The position numbers and the translations under genes are program-made. DNA of 32,120 nucleotides from Deinococcales bacterium (GTDB lineage: Bacteria; Deinococcota; Deinococci; Deinococcales; JAAFIG01), in NCBI GenBank assembly GCA_013298185.1, contig JAAFJQ010000015.1, positions 1 to 32,120 on the forward strand. The letters run 5' to 3'. Within the stretch, counting starts at the first letter, position 1. Every line of letters begins with the position of its first letter. The notes beneath the pieces were generated by a model that saw nothing but the letters and a program-made list of their open reading frames with translations, was not told where the DNA came from and made no database searches. Positions 1-8,070 of the stretch are shown one piece after another.

Positions 1-228
1 ATGAAACTGAAATGGCTCGGCAGCATCCTTGCCTTTATAAACCAAAACCACACTTGTACCAGAATTGCTGCGGCTGACAATTGGCAATTGGCTAAAAGCC
101 GCGATATTCACCACTTCACCAGACACCCGACCATTGCTGCTGGCACTCGAGGTTAAACGCAGCACAGGAGCAGCCAAAGCGATGCTGGCGAGGGTCAGGG
201 CGGTCAAAGCAATCACAATTTTTTTCAT
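1..228 (-). CDS. Secreted protein of unknown function, N-terminal part only
   Basis: This is the first 76 codons of a gene that runs off the left edge of the window. The ATG at 228-226 is preceded by a strong ribosome binding site (GGAGGA, complement of 232-237). The translation begins MKKIVIALTALTLASIALA, a clear Sec signal peptide with a predicted cut after Ala-Leu-Ala at residue 19. The mature part begins APVLRLTSS and is rich in Ser, Val and Gly, as expected of an exported, probably beta-rich protein. No family is recognisable from this fragment. The gene is divergent from the ribokinase gene, with a shared 187-base intergenic region. Confidence 0.75.
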   Translation of the reverse strand, partial: MKKIVIALTALTLASIALAAPVLRLTSSASSNGRVSGEVVNIAAFSQLPIVSRSNSGTSVVLVYKGKDAAEPFQFH

Positions 229-415
229 AAATCCTCCAAGATTTTTGGGCAACAACAACCCAGCGTCATCCAAATGAATGACGAACAAAACAAGGTTTTT
301 AAGATCGCAATTTCCAAAGCGCCAACGTCTCGAGCCGAGCGCTTTTGGGTGCGTCAAAAAGAGATACGCACAAATGTAGCCAAAGGTTCAAATGAATTTA
401 TTGTTAAAATAACCC
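229..415. promoter_or_regulatory. Divergent intergenic region with leaderless-type -10 for ribokinase
   Basis: The region separates the divergent secreted-protein and ribokinase genes. On the plus strand TAAAAT (405-410) ends five bases before the ribokinase ATG, and no Shine-Dalgarno sequence lies in front of that ATG. This matches the leaderless promoter arrangement common in Deinococcota. No convincing -35 box is visible. A short inverted repeat, CGTCAT at 264-269 and ATGACG at 278-283 with an 8-base loop, lies nearer the minus-strand gene. It could be an operator or chance. I see no other gene here. Confidence 0.45.
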
Positions 416-1312
416 ATGATTGTAGTTGTTGGAAGCCTGAACCTTGATTATGTGACCCGTGTTGAACGCCACCCTAAACCGGGTGAAACGATCTTAGGTT
501 CTGACCTTGAGTTGCATCCCGGTGGAAAAGGCGCTAATCAGGCGGTTGCCGCAGCGCGGGCTGGTGCAGCTGTGCGTATGGTTGGTTGTGTAGGCTCTGA
601 TTTAGCAGCCAATTTGTTACGCACCAACTTGGAACATGAAGGCATAGACACCAGCAGCCTTGAAACCCGCCAAACCGCTTCTGGTTCGGCGTTTATTACC
701 TTAAATGCCCAAGGGCAGAACACGATTGTGGTTTCCCTCGGAGCCAACAGCCAATTGCGTCCATCGGATTTACGAGCCAGCACCGTTGCCAATGCCAAAG
801 TGCTGCTCTTGCAACTCGAGATTCCGCTCGAGACAACCTTGGCTGCCGCCAAACTCGGACGGGTTGCAGGCTCGAGGGTGATCTTAAACCTTGCACCTGC
901 TCGTCATCTCGAGCCAAATCAATTGCGTGATGTGACCACCTTGGTGGTCAATGAAAGCGAAGCGGGTGTACTTCTTGGGCGAGCGCCGCAGAACATCAAA
1001 GAAGCGCTTTTAGAAGCCCAAGCCTTGCGTGAGCTTGTCCCAGAAGCGATCATTACTTTAGGTGCAAGTGGTGCAGTCTATGCCAGCAGCGCGGGTGAAG
1101 GGCATATCCCCAGTTTTCCTGTCAAGGTTGTGGACAGCACGGCTGCCGGAGACGCCTTTATCGGCGCATTTGCAGCTGCGTTATGCGAAGATGTACCGCT
1201 CGAGCAAGCTGTGCGGCGCGGTGTGGCAGCAGGCGCTTTGGCTTGCACCCGAATTGGCGCTCAGCCAAGCCTACCATTTGAATCAGATGTGGATATGCTC
1301 TTAAAAAAATAG
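416..1312 (+). CDS. rbsK: Ribokinase (PfkB family carbohydrate kinase)
   Basis: The gene encodes a cytoplasmic sugar kinase of 298 residues, the usual ribokinase length, which would phosphorylate ribose at O-5 with ATP. The N-terminus VVGSLNLDYVTRV (3-15) and PGGKGANQAVAAARAG (35-50) form the first PfkB signature and sugar-binding segment. NESE is at 179-182. DSTAAGDAF (240-248) is the second signature, with the catalytic base D246 and the anion hole. The PGGKGANQA and DSTAAGD versions fit ribokinase better than fructokinase or adenosine kinase. The start is supported by the -10-like TAAAAT just upstream. No ribose transporter or pentose operon lies beside it in this window, so the substrate is inferred from motifs only. 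Confidence 0.85.
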   Translation: MIVVVGSLNLDYVTRVERHPKPGETILGSDLELHPGGKGANQAVAAARAGAAVRMVGCVGSDLAANLLRTNLEHEGIDTSSLETRQTASGSAFITLNAQGQNTIVVSLGANSQLRPSDLRASTVANAKVLLLQLEIPLETTLAAAKLGRVAGSRVILNLAPARHLEPNQLRDVTTLVVNESEAGVLLGRAPQNIKEALLEAQALRELVPEAIITLGASGAVYASSAGEGHIPSFPVKVVDSTAAGDAFIGAFAAALCEDVPLEQAVRRGVAAGALACTRIGAQPSLPFESDVDMLLKK

Positions 1313-1320
1313 CGGCTCAG

Positions 1321-1430
1321 TGCAGCGTTTCGTAAGTCCTTACATTGCTGCTAAAGCAGAATTGTCGGACTAAGAAGACGCTGCACCTTTTTCCACTCGC
1401 TCTGCTCGGAAGTCATAAAGACTTCTGAAA
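1321..1430. terminator. Compound hairpin region between convergent genes
   Basis: The arms GTGCAGCGT (about 1320-1328) and ACGCTGCAC (about 1378-1386) can pair and enclose partly complementary flanks (GTAAGTCC / GGACTAAG) and an inner hairpin, CTGCTAAAGCAG. The outer arm is followed by CTTTTT, as expected of a rho-independent terminator for the ribokinase gene. A second hairpin, GAAGTC-ATAAA-GACTTC (1409-1425), lies closer to the protease stop and may serve the minus strand. Sizes and pairing were judged by eye. Confidence 0.5.
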
Positions 1431-1438
1431 CAAAGCAC

Positions 1439-3832
1439 TCAGCCCGGGCATTTGGTCGGACCACCTGCCACGCTGCCGTCTCTCGAGCAGATGATCTGAG
1501 GTGAATTCTCGAGAGTCACTTCGGTGGCAACGGGTGAATCAAACGCAAATAAACCGCGTTGCTCGCCCAGTTCAGTTACATTGATCGTGCCATCAGGGTT
1601 GGTACTGCCCTCGCGGTAAGCGGTCAGGTCGTACTGCCCCGGCTCGAGGTTATCAAAAGCAAAAGTACCACCAGCCCCAACGGGTGTATCAGGGTAATTC
1701 AAGCGGGTTCGACTGCCATCGGAGTTGATCTGATAAATCCGCAAGTAATGCCCAGCTGGGTTGGCAAGGACACTGCTGCCTTGGCGATAATAAATTCGCT
1801 GCTCAAAACTGCGGCTGCCATAGGTTAAGTTAATGCGCCCAGCAAATTGTCCATTTAAGCCAGACCGATTGAGATTCACCGTAATCACCTGAGTTTGTCC
1901 AGCTGCCAATACAACACTGCTTGGTGAGACACTTAAACCTATACCTGATGCACTGATGCTGAGGTTAGCGCTGGCATCACCGACATTCTGCACCGTGAAC
2001 GTGGTTTGGGTTTCATTGGTGCTTAAATCCAATTCGCCTTGTGTGGTTCGCACCACCACTGCACCAATGGCAGGTAGGCTAACGGCTTTTTGCACAGCGC
2101 TGCTCGCATCCAGCAAACCCGCGCCACACCCCTCGAGGCAGCGGCTTAAACCAGTTAGGCTCGAGCTGTCTGTCAGGTACGAACGAATCCTCAGCCAGTT
2201 TTTTGGATCTGTGCCGCGCAGGGCTGGGTTGCGGCTCATCATCAAAGCAACCACACCAGCCACATGCGGTGAAGCCATGCTTGTTCCATGGTACGAACCA
2301 TAACCCCAATCGGTACAAGGTGGGTTACTACCACCTGGAGGGTTAAAGTACTGACCAACATCGCCAGTGCCGCAAGCCAAGGTGGACAACACCCCGTCTT
2401 CGGCAAGGTTGCGCTGGGCAAAATCACCACCGGGTGCCATCAAAGCCACGGTTGAACCATAATTGGAATAACTGGCTCGAGACTTGGTTGGCGAAAGCGC
2501 CCCAACAGCAATCACACCTTGCAAATTCGCCGGAGTAAACTTTGCAGCATCAATGCCACTGTTGCCAGCCGCCACCACAATCACCACACCTTTGGCATTG
2601 GCAGCATTCACAGCGGCTTGTAAAACAGGGCTGGGAACTTGCTCACCACCAAGGCTCATGTTGATGATGTTGGCAGGATTGGGATTATTGGGAACGCCGC
2701 TGATCGGTATTCCAGCTCCCCACTGAATCGCTCTGGCAATACTGGCAATATCGCCGCCAGAGCTGTCCAAAGCCCGAATCGGTAGAATCTGGCTGCGCCA
2801 AGCCACCCCTGCCACACCAAGCCCATTGTTGCTACAAGCCCCAACTGTACCAGCCACATGCGTCCCGTGATAACTGGCGTTGGCATCGGTATCAAATGGA
2901 TTATCATCGGTTTGCACAAAATCATAACCAGGTAGCACCTTGGGCTTACTCGGGGCAACATCGCAATTAAAATCAGGGTGTTGACGGGCGACGTTGGTGG
3001 CATCCCATAAAATCCCTGAATCCAACACCCCAACCACCACACCCGCCCCAACCTCGGTTTCGCTCGAGAAACCATCCCAAGCGTTTGGTAAATTCAGCAT
3101 CCCATAATGCCACTGCTTAGCGTACAACGGATCGTTTGGCACAATTTGAGCTTTTAAGATGGTGTTCGGCTCAGCCGCAAGAACATCCGGGCGCTGCTGC
3201 AAACTCTGTACAAAAGCCAATGTCTCGAGGGCAGCTTGTCCGCTGACACGGGTACTTGAACCTTGGGTTCTGGCTCGAGCCAGCATACTTGGCGCAGTCA
3301 GCACAGCTGTATTGGGTGCAACCCATGTTTTGATCTCAAGACCAGCTGCTTGCAAACGCGCCGATGCCCCAGCTGCTTTAAACTGCACAATCGCTTCGCC
3401 TAAGCGTATTTCGGCATTTTCATAGCCACGCAGCGCTGCGAATTGAATACCAGGGCGCACAAACCCAGCGATACTCGAGCAGTTTTTGCTGCTTGCTCCT
3501 GCCAGAACCTTGATGGTTTTCGGGGCTGTTTGCACCACATGCAGCCCATCGGAAATCGTGGCAGTAAAGACCAAATTGCGTTCAACCAAACTATTTGGCG
3601 AAAGCAACCAAATCGCGGTTGTACCTTGTTTATCGAGCGTTCCAATGTTCGGCGTGACCTGAAAGTCATAACGCAAGGTTGCGTTTTCTGGGTCAGAAGC
3701 ACGAACGCTTAAATTGATCGATTGACACGTACCAGCGGTTGGACTCGAGACTGAAAAATCCTCGAGCAGAGGCGGTAAGTTACGACCACAAGCCAACAAC
3801 AAAATTGGCAACAACAATATAAGACGGCGCAT
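1439..3832 (-). CDS. Subtilisin-like serine protease, predicted lipoprotein (S8 family)
   Basis: This 797-residue exported protease starts with a lipoprotein signal peptide; the lipobox LLAC puts the lipidated cysteine at C15. Residues 25-110 look like an Ig/cadherin-type domain, followed by an inhibitor-I9-like propeptide segment (about 140-230). The catalytic domain (about 245-585) has D271 (GVLDSG), H322 (HGTHVAGT), the oxyanion residue N424 (AAGNSG) and S518 (GTSMASPHVAG), so the triad is complete. The C-terminal part carries a beta-sandwich (about 590-680) and a carboxypeptidase-regulatory-like or SdrD-type fold (about 690-775). It probably acts at the cell surface on external protein or in envelope turnover. 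The minus-strand sequence TAAGCT ends six bases before the ATG, as in a leaderless promoter. The secreted protein gene at 3902 lies directly upstream on the same strand. Confidence 0.9.
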   Translation of the reverse strand: MRRLILLLPILLLACGRNLPPLLEDFSVSSPTAGTCQSINLSVRASDPENATLRYDFQVTPNIGTLDKQGTTAIWLLSPNSLVERNLVFTATISDGLHVVQTAPKTIKVLAGASSKNCSSIAGFVRPGIQFAALRGYENAEIRLGEAIVQFKAAGASARLQAAGLEIKTWVAPNTAVLTAPSMLARARTQGSSTRVSGQAALETLAFVQSLQQRPDVLAAEPNTILKAQIVPNDPLYAKQWHYGMLNLPNAWDGFSSETEVGAGVVVGVLDSGILWDATNVARQHPDFNCDVAPSKPKVLPGYDFVQTDDNPFDTDANASYHGTHVAGTVGACSNNGLGVAGVAWRSQILPIRALDSSGGDIASIARAIQWGAGIPISGVPNNPNPANIINMSLGGEQVPSPVLQAAVNAANAKGVVIVVAAGNSGIDAAKFTPANLQGVIAVGALSPTKSRASYSNYGSTVALMAPGGDFAQRNLAEDGVLSTLACGTGDVGQYFNPPGGSNPPCTDWGYGSYHGTSMASPHVAGVVALMMSRNPALRGTDPKNWLRIRSYLTDSSSLTGLSRCLEGCGAGLLDASSAVQKAVSLPAIGAVVVRTTQGELDLSTNETQTTFTVQNVGDASANLSISASGIGLSVSPSSVVLAAGQTQVITVNLNRSGLNGQFAGRINLTYGSRSFEQRIYYRQGSSVLANPAGHYLRIYQINSDGSRTRLNYPDTPVGAGGTFAFDNLEPGQYDLTAYREGSTNPDGTINVTELGEQRGLFAFDSPVATEVTLENSPQIICSRDGSVAGGPTKCPG

Positions 3833-3901
3833 GGTACTAGCTTAAAGGAAAAATGGTTTTGTACATGAGTAATACTCAAATTGGGCAGGAACTCCAGACC
3901 T
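3833..3901 (-). promoter_or_regulatory. Leaderless-type promoter of the subtilase gene, with a short palindrome
   Basis: TAAGCT (complement of 3839-3844) ends six bases before the subtilase ATG. No Shine-Dalgarno sequence is present. About 22 bases further up, TGAGTAATACTCA (3866-3878) is a near-perfect palindrome that could bind a dimeric regulator. Both readings are by eye. Confidence 0.35.
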
Positions 3902-4747
3902 TTAATACCTTGGCAAGTCCTTCTCGAGCGTGGTGCTGCCAGCCCCGCAAGTAACGCGAACCGTGGCGTCGGTGGGTTTGGTTGGCGCAATTTGGCAGTT
4001 AAACACATTGAGGACTCGAGCAGGGACAACGGTGCGTCCATTTTTGGTGACTTGAACAGCTTTGGGTAATTCAAAGGTGGTTTGACGCAGTAAGTTCTGC
4101 ACGGTTGTTTTTCCGACTTGTAAACCCAAGCGAATGCCGTTGTATTCCCAGACCAAAAGACCGTTTTCAGGAGCGAAACGCCCTCCGAAAATTTGCACGA
4201 ACTCGAGTGGGGCAATAAAGGCTGTGGTCGCATCGAGGATTGCCGTGGCTGCTGGAGGAGGCGTCGGAGGGGTTGGAGTTGTGGGGCTGCTGATGTTGCC
4301 CAGCGGCACACTGGTATTGCAGGGCAGTTGACCAAAGACATCTCGGAAATTGGCGGTGCTGAAGTTCGCTTCCCAAAGCGGGTTTGTTCCAAGAATCGTG
4401 AGACTCAAGGTTGGATTGGCTGCCATACCTTCAACAAAGGCTTTGGTGGCACTGGCAGGCAGCAGCACTTCGCCGCTTTCTGGAATAAAATCCCAGCGTA
4501 TTTCTTGGTTCAGGCTGCGAATCAGTGGGGCTTGGCTTTGATTGAGGTAAACCTTTGGGTCAAGCACCACTTCGATGTTTGCGCCGACACAACGCATGGT
4601 CAGGGTGGCAGCTCGAGGTGTGTTTTCGGTGTTGACCAAGCGAATTCCTTGTCCAGCTGCTCGAGTGACCTGAAAACCCGTGTTGTTTTGAGCCAATGCC
4701 AAACCAAGGATAGCGGTTGTGCCAAGCAGTAATAAGTATGTTTTCAT
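3902..4747 (-). CDS. Secreted protein of unknown function with proline-rich linker
   Basis: This 281-residue protein begins with a Sec signal peptide, MKTYLLLLGTTAILGLALA, with a predicted cut after A19. The mature N-terminal part (20-150) contains two cysteines (C53, C143) and ends in a Pro/Thr-rich linker (about 154-167). A second region (170-281) also has two cysteines (C251, C267), which could form a disulfide. The arrangement suggests two small extracytoplasmic beta domains joined by a flexible linker, but I recognise no family. The gene lies upstream of the subtilase gene on the same strand with a 69-base gap that seems to have its own promoter. The two may be co-expressed, but nothing ties the functions together. 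Confidence 0.75.
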   Translation of the reverse strand: MKTYLLLLGTTAILGLALAQNNTGFQVTRAAGQGIRLVNTENTPRAATLTMRCVGANIEVVLDPKVYLNQSQAPLIRSLNQEIRWDFIPESGEVLLPASATKAFVEGMAANPTLSLTILGTNPLWEANFSTANFRDVFGQLPCNTSVPLGNISSPTTPTPPTPPPAATAILDATTAFIAPLEFVQIFGGRFAPENGLLVWEYNGIRLGLQVGKTTVQNLLRQTTFELPKAVQVTKNGRTVVPARVLNVFNCQIAPTKPTDATVRVTCGAGSTTLEKDLPRY

Positions 4748-4786
4748 GCTTGTATCTTGCGCCGCTTCAGTGAGAAAGCCCTAAAT

Positions 4787-5119
4787 TTACTGCTCGAGGA
4801 CTCGCACCTCGAGAACCCCACGGATGGCTCGAAATTCAACTTGGGCATTGTCAATTTCAAGGTCAGCCAGTTCGTATGGTTCGAGTAGGATTGGTATGCA
4901 GCCATCCAAATATAGGGTTTGTGGTGGGTAGAAACTGACCTCGAGAATTTCGATTTGGCTTGGGCAGATTGCTAAAAGCGCATAACAAACCCGAGTCTCG
5001 AGCATCTTGTGGGCTAAGCAAATCAGGTTCTGTGAACTGCGTTCAAGTCTGGTATCGGGTAAAAGCGGGTATGAAAAAACCAAAGGGGCTTTTAAGCCCC
5101 TCGAGAGGATGCGCTGCAT
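4787..5119 (-). CDS. Small hypothetical protein, start uncertain
   Basis: An open frame of up to 110 codons lies between ssb and the secreted-protein gene. From about residue 20 it reads like a real protein with alternating hydrophobic strands (CYALLAICPSQIEILEVSF, then YELADLEIDNAQVEFRAI). It could be a short beta-rich domain of about 70-90 residues. The first ATG (5119) cannot be trusted because codons 8-17 lie inside the ssb terminator hairpin and its T-run. The start is more likely the TTG at codon 13 or the ATG at codon 39 (position 5005), but no good ribosome binding site marks either. I recognise no family. The frame could also be partly non-coding. Confidence 0.4.
   Translation of the reverse strand: MQRILSRGLKAPLVFSYPLLPDTRLERSSQNLICLAHKMLETRVCYALLAICPSQIEILEVSFYPPQTLYLDGCIPILLEPYELADLEIDNAQVEFRAIRGVLEVRVLEQ
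5074..5100 (-). terminator. Rho-independent terminator of ssb
   Basis: On the minus strand GGGGCTTAAAAGCCCC (complement of 5085-5100) forms a 6-7 bp GC-rich stem with a tiny loop. It is followed at once by TTTGGTTTTTTC. It lies 28 bases after the ssb stop codon and is the clearest intrinsic terminator in the window. Confidence 0.85.
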
Positions 5120-5127
5120 GGTGAAAC

Positions 5128-5934
5128 CTAAGCAGCAGCGCGGCGTTGACGACGTGGGGCAGCAGGAGCAGCAAACGGAATTTCTTCGGCTTGGATACTT
5201 TCGCTCGCGTCAATGTTTTCTTGGGTAGCGCGGCGTTCGAGGATTTCAAGCCGCTCGGCGCTGATTTGCAACTTCGAGCGCTTCTGCCCTGTGCTGTCGG
5301 TCCAAGAATCGGACTCGAGCCGACCCGAAACAAAAATCGGTGTGCCTTTTTGCAGCATGGCAGCCTGTTCTGCCATTGAACCCCAAAGCGTGACATCCAA
5401 GTAATGGGCTTTGTCGCGCCAGTTACCAGTGGCATCTTTCCAAGATTCGTTGACGGCAACGCTGAGGCTGGTGACAGGTGTGCCGCTTGTGGTGTGGCGC
5501 AACACGGCATCCTTGGTCAGGTTGCCAGCAATCACGGCACGGTTGACCCCCTCGAGCAGCCTGTAGCCGCCAGTGCGGTCAGCGGTTAAGCGTTCGGTGC
5601 TGGATTCACGCAGCACCTCGAGTTGATTGACCCGCAGAATCACACGGCTGCGTTTCTCGCCAAGGTCGTTTTCCCATGCTTGGTACTCGAGTTTGCCCTC
5701 GAGAAGTAACGCCGAACCGGGTTTGAGGCTTTCGGCTAGGCTTTCGGCTGTTTTGGAAATGTACTCGGCACGATGATACCAAGCCACATTGCGAACCTCG
5801 CCTGTGCTGTCGGTGATGGTGCTGTCGCCAGCCACTGTGAATGAAAGGACGGCTGCGCCGTTGGGGGTGTAACGAAGTTCTGCATCCCGAACCAATGCGC
5901 CAATTAAAAGAATACTGTTGATACCTCGAGCCAT
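5128..5934 (-). CDS. ssb: Single-stranded DNA-binding protein with two OB folds
   Basis: This 268-residue protein binds single-stranded DNA in replication, recombination and repair. Two OB folds lie in tandem: residues 1-110 (starting MARGINSILLIGALVRDAEL) and about 125-233 (NRAVIAGNLTKDAVLRH, then DKAHYLDVTLWGSMAEQAA). This two-OB, dimeric form is characteristic of Deinococcota; most bacteria have one OB fold of about 170 residues in a tetramer. A short tail follows. The expected acidic partner-binding tip is present as EEIPF (250-254) but is not terminal: fourteen more residues, AAPAAPRRQRRAAA, follow. A ribosome binding site (GGAGAA) precedes the ATG. Transcription is driven by a consensus sigma-70 promoter and ends at the hairpin at 5074-5100. 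Confidence 0.95.
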   Translation of the reverse strand: MARGINSILLIGALVRDAELRYTPNGAAVLSFTVAGDSTITDSTGEVRNVAWYHRAEYISKTAESLAESLKPGSALLLEGKLEYQAWENDLGEKRSRVILRVNQLEVLRESSTERLTADRTGGYRLLEGVNRAVIAGNLTKDAVLRHTTSGTPVTSLSVAVNESWKDATGNWRDKAHYLDVTLWGSMAEQAAMLQKGTPIFVSGRLESDSWTDSTGQKRSKLQISAERLEILERRATQENIDASESIQAEEIPFAAPAAPRRQRRAAA

Positions 5935-6116
5935 AATCTGTTCTCCATTTCCGTTGAGTGAGTGAATTGCTTGTTTGCCTGGTTAAGCTGTGGTGACACT
6001 CGAGTGTGTCGTTTATGATTATAGCAGAATAACAAAAACTTGTCAAGTCCCCTCGAGCCAAACAATAATTTAGTGATACATCACACTTTAAGATTGAAAT
6101 CCAGTAAACTGTTCCT
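5935..6116. promoter_or_regulatory. Divergent promoter region of ssb and the cation exchanger
   Basis: For ssb (minus strand) there is a perfect consensus promoter: TTGACA (complement of 6041-6046), a 17-base spacer, and TATAAT (complement of 6018-6023). Transcription should begin near 6011. A perfect 12-bp palindrome, ACACTCGAGTGT (5996-6007), sits just inside the resulting leader. It may be an operator or simply one of the many CTCGAG motifs. For the exchanger (plus strand), TAAACT (6105-6110) ends six bases before the ATG at 6117, again a leaderless arrangement. No -35 is visible for it. Confidence 0.75.
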
Positions 6117-7217
6117 ATGTTGAATTGGTTACTTGTGCTTGTTCCCGTAGCGTTTGTTCTCGAGTTTATTGTGCATCCGGGCGATATGTGGATTTTTATT
6201 GTCTCGGCAGCCGCCATTTTGCCACTGGCGGGTTTAATGGGTAAAGCCACCGAAGAACTGGCGGCTCGTACAGGCGCAACCATTGGTGGTTTGCTCAATG
6301 CCACCTTCGGCAATGCCACCGAGCTGATTATTGCTTTTTTTGCGCTCTCCGCCGGCAAATTTGATGTGGTCAAAGCCAGCATCACTGGTAGCATCATTGG
6401 TAATTTGCTGCTGGTTTTGGGTTTGGCGCTGTTTTTAGGGGGCTTAAAGTACCCAAAGCAAACCTTTAACCGTGAAAGCGCCGGAACTGCCGCCAGTCTG
6501 CTTGTTATCAGCGTGATTGCTTTTCTTGTACCCGCGCTGTTTGACCTCACCGAAAAGCAATTTGGTATCTCGAGCGCCCAAGTCAAAATAGACGATGCCA
6601 ACCTTGCGCTGGGTGTGGCGTTTGTGCTGCTGGCACTCTATGCCGCCAATATTATTTTTACGCTGGTGACGCATAAAGATATTTTGTCCACAGCTGACGA
6701 AGCCAACGCTGAACACCACAAAACCGAATGGAGCGTGCCGGTCGCCCTTGGTGTGCTGCTGGGCAGCACGGTCTTGGTTGGTTTTATGTCCGAATTTTTG
6801 GTCGGTAGCATCGAAGGTTTTACCAAAACCTTTGGTTTATCCGAGTTCTTTGTTGGCTTAATTATCATTCCAATTGTTGGCAATGCGGCTGAACATGCCA
6901 GTGCCGTGGTCTTTGCGATGAAAAACCGCATGGAATTGGCAGTCACAATTGCTGTCGGCAGCACCATCCAAGTAGCACTTTTGGTCGCACCAATTTTGGT
7001 ATTGCTTTCATGGGTGATTGGTAAACCCATGGATTTGGTCTTAAACAACCCGCTCGAGATTGTGACCTTAATTGGCGCGGTTTTAATTGGAAATAGCGTC
7101 ACTCGGGATGGCGAAACCAATTGGCTCGAGGGGTTTATGTTGCTTGGGGTCTATGTGATTCTGGCATTGGCGTTTTTCTTCTTACCAAGTGCGCCTGGAA
7201 TCGCTGGGCATGGTTAG
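6117..7217 (+). CDS. cax: Ca2+/H+ antiporter (CaCA family)
   Basis: This 366-residue inner-membrane protein has about 10-11 hydrophobic segments and would export Ca2+ in exchange for protons. Both alpha repeats of the family are plain: GGLLNATFGNATELI (57-71) with acidic E69 in the first half, and IPIVGNAAEHASAVV (251-265) with E259 in the second. The halves are linked by a short hydrophilic stretch rich in Asp, Glu and His (about 186-204). The motifs match Cax/ChaA proteins rather than Na+/Ca2+ exchangers. The start is fixed by the closely placed -10 box. The gene converges with the HD-GYP gene, with only 3 bases between the stops, and shows no functional link to the gas vesicle genes. Confidence 0.9.
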   Translation: MLNWLLVLVPVAFVLEFIVHPGDMWIFIVSAAAILPLAGLMGKATEELAARTGATIGGLLNATFGNATELIIAFFALSAGKFDVVKASITGSIIGNLLLVLGLALFLGGLKYPKQTFNRESAGTAASLLVISVIAFLVPALFDLTEKQFGISSAQVKIDDANLALGVAFVLLALYAANIIFTLVTHKDILSTADEANAEHHKTEWSVPVALGVLLGSTVLVGFMSEFLVGSIEGFTKTFGLSEFFVGLIIIPIVGNAAEHASAVVFAMKNRMELAVTIAVGSTIQVALLVAPILVLLSWVIGKPMDLVLNNPLEIVTLIGAVLIGNSVTRDGETNWLEGFMLLGVYVILALAFFFLPSAPGIAGHG

Positions 7218-7220
7218 ACT

Positions 7221-8057
7221 TTACAAATTTTGAATGAGTGGTAAAAAAGCACTGACCAATTCAGATTGAAATTGCTGATTGCGTTGCTGTTCAAAGTAAT
7301 CCACAACTTTTGATAGCTCCCAAGCAGGTTTATAAGGTCGGGGTTGAATCAGCGCATCGTAAACATCAATGATGCTAAAAATATGGGCAAGTCTTGGAAT
7401 GTCAAAAGCATGTTTTTGAGTTGGATAACCTGTGCCATCAAAACGCTCATGATGGTATAAAATTACTTCAAGTGCGGCAATTGGCACTTCGGGTATCAGC
7501 ATTGCAATGTGATGCCCTATCAGGCTGTGCTGCTCAATAATTTGGCGTTCCTCGAGACTTAAAGCGCCTGGTTTTTGTAAAATCTGGCTCGGCATGGCAA
7601 TTTTACCAATGTCATGCAGGTAAGCCCCTATACGTAAAGCAAAGGTTTCTTGTTGACTTAAACCCAAGACACCTGCCAATTGCTGACTCAAACCCACCAC
7701 CCGTGCAATGTGTCCATGGGTTTCAATGTCGTGTTGCTCGAGCGCAATGCTAAGGGCATTGAGCAGTCGTTCTAAGCGGCTGTTTTGTGTGCTGTAAAGC
7801 AGTTGTAGTTGTTCGTTGGTGGCATTTGGCTTTGGCTCGAGGTGCGCGAAAGTCTTAGCCAGTAAAACTCGAGCTGCGCTAAATTCACCAAGGCGCAGTG
7901 CAGTGTAGGCGCCTAACAAGGAAGCCCGAATCTCGAGCAGCGAATCTTGGTTGGCGATGGCTTGGATAATCACTTGTTGCGATAAGCCAAAGCTGCGATT
8001 GGCATCGGTTAGTGCCAAGCGTTCAGCTAAGTCCAATTGAGGATTATTGGTCATCAT
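7221..8057 (-). CDS. HD-GYP domain protein, probable cyclic-di-GMP phosphodiesterase
   Basis: This cytoplasmic protein has 278 residues. Residues 1-105 are helical and could be a TPR-like or other sensory region. The HD-GYP domain (about 110-278) has H114, HDIGK (148-152), H177, HHERFDGTGYP (202-212) and DVYDALIQPRPYK (231-243). All catalytic and signature residues are present, so it should hydrolyse cyclic di-GMP. It is the last gene of the minus-strand run, 13 bases after the small gene at 8071, and may be the distal end of the gas vesicle operon. It is the only HD-GYP domain here with fully standard motifs. ATG codons at 8057 and 8054 are both possible starts. Confidence 0.88.
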   Translation of the reverse strand: MMTNNPQLDLAERLALTDANRSFGLSQQVIIQAIANQDSLLEIRASLLGAYTALRLGEFSAARVLLAKTFAHLEPKPNATNEQLQLLYSTQNSRLERLLNALSIALEQHDIETHGHIARVVGLSQQLAGVLGLSQQETFALRIGAYLHDIGKIAMPSQILQKPGALSLEERQIIEQHSLIGHHIAMLIPEVPIAALEVILYHHERFDGTGYPTQKHAFDIPRLAHIFSIIDVYDALIQPRPYKPAWELSKVVDYFEQQRNQQFQSELVSAFLPLIQNL

Positions 8058-8070
8058 AAAGCCCCTAAAT

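Noticed and set aside
5935-6116. Deinococcal radiation/desiccation response motif upstream of ssb
   Set aside because: The TTATG...CATAA-type palindrome was not found; only the CTCGAG-centred palindrome is present.
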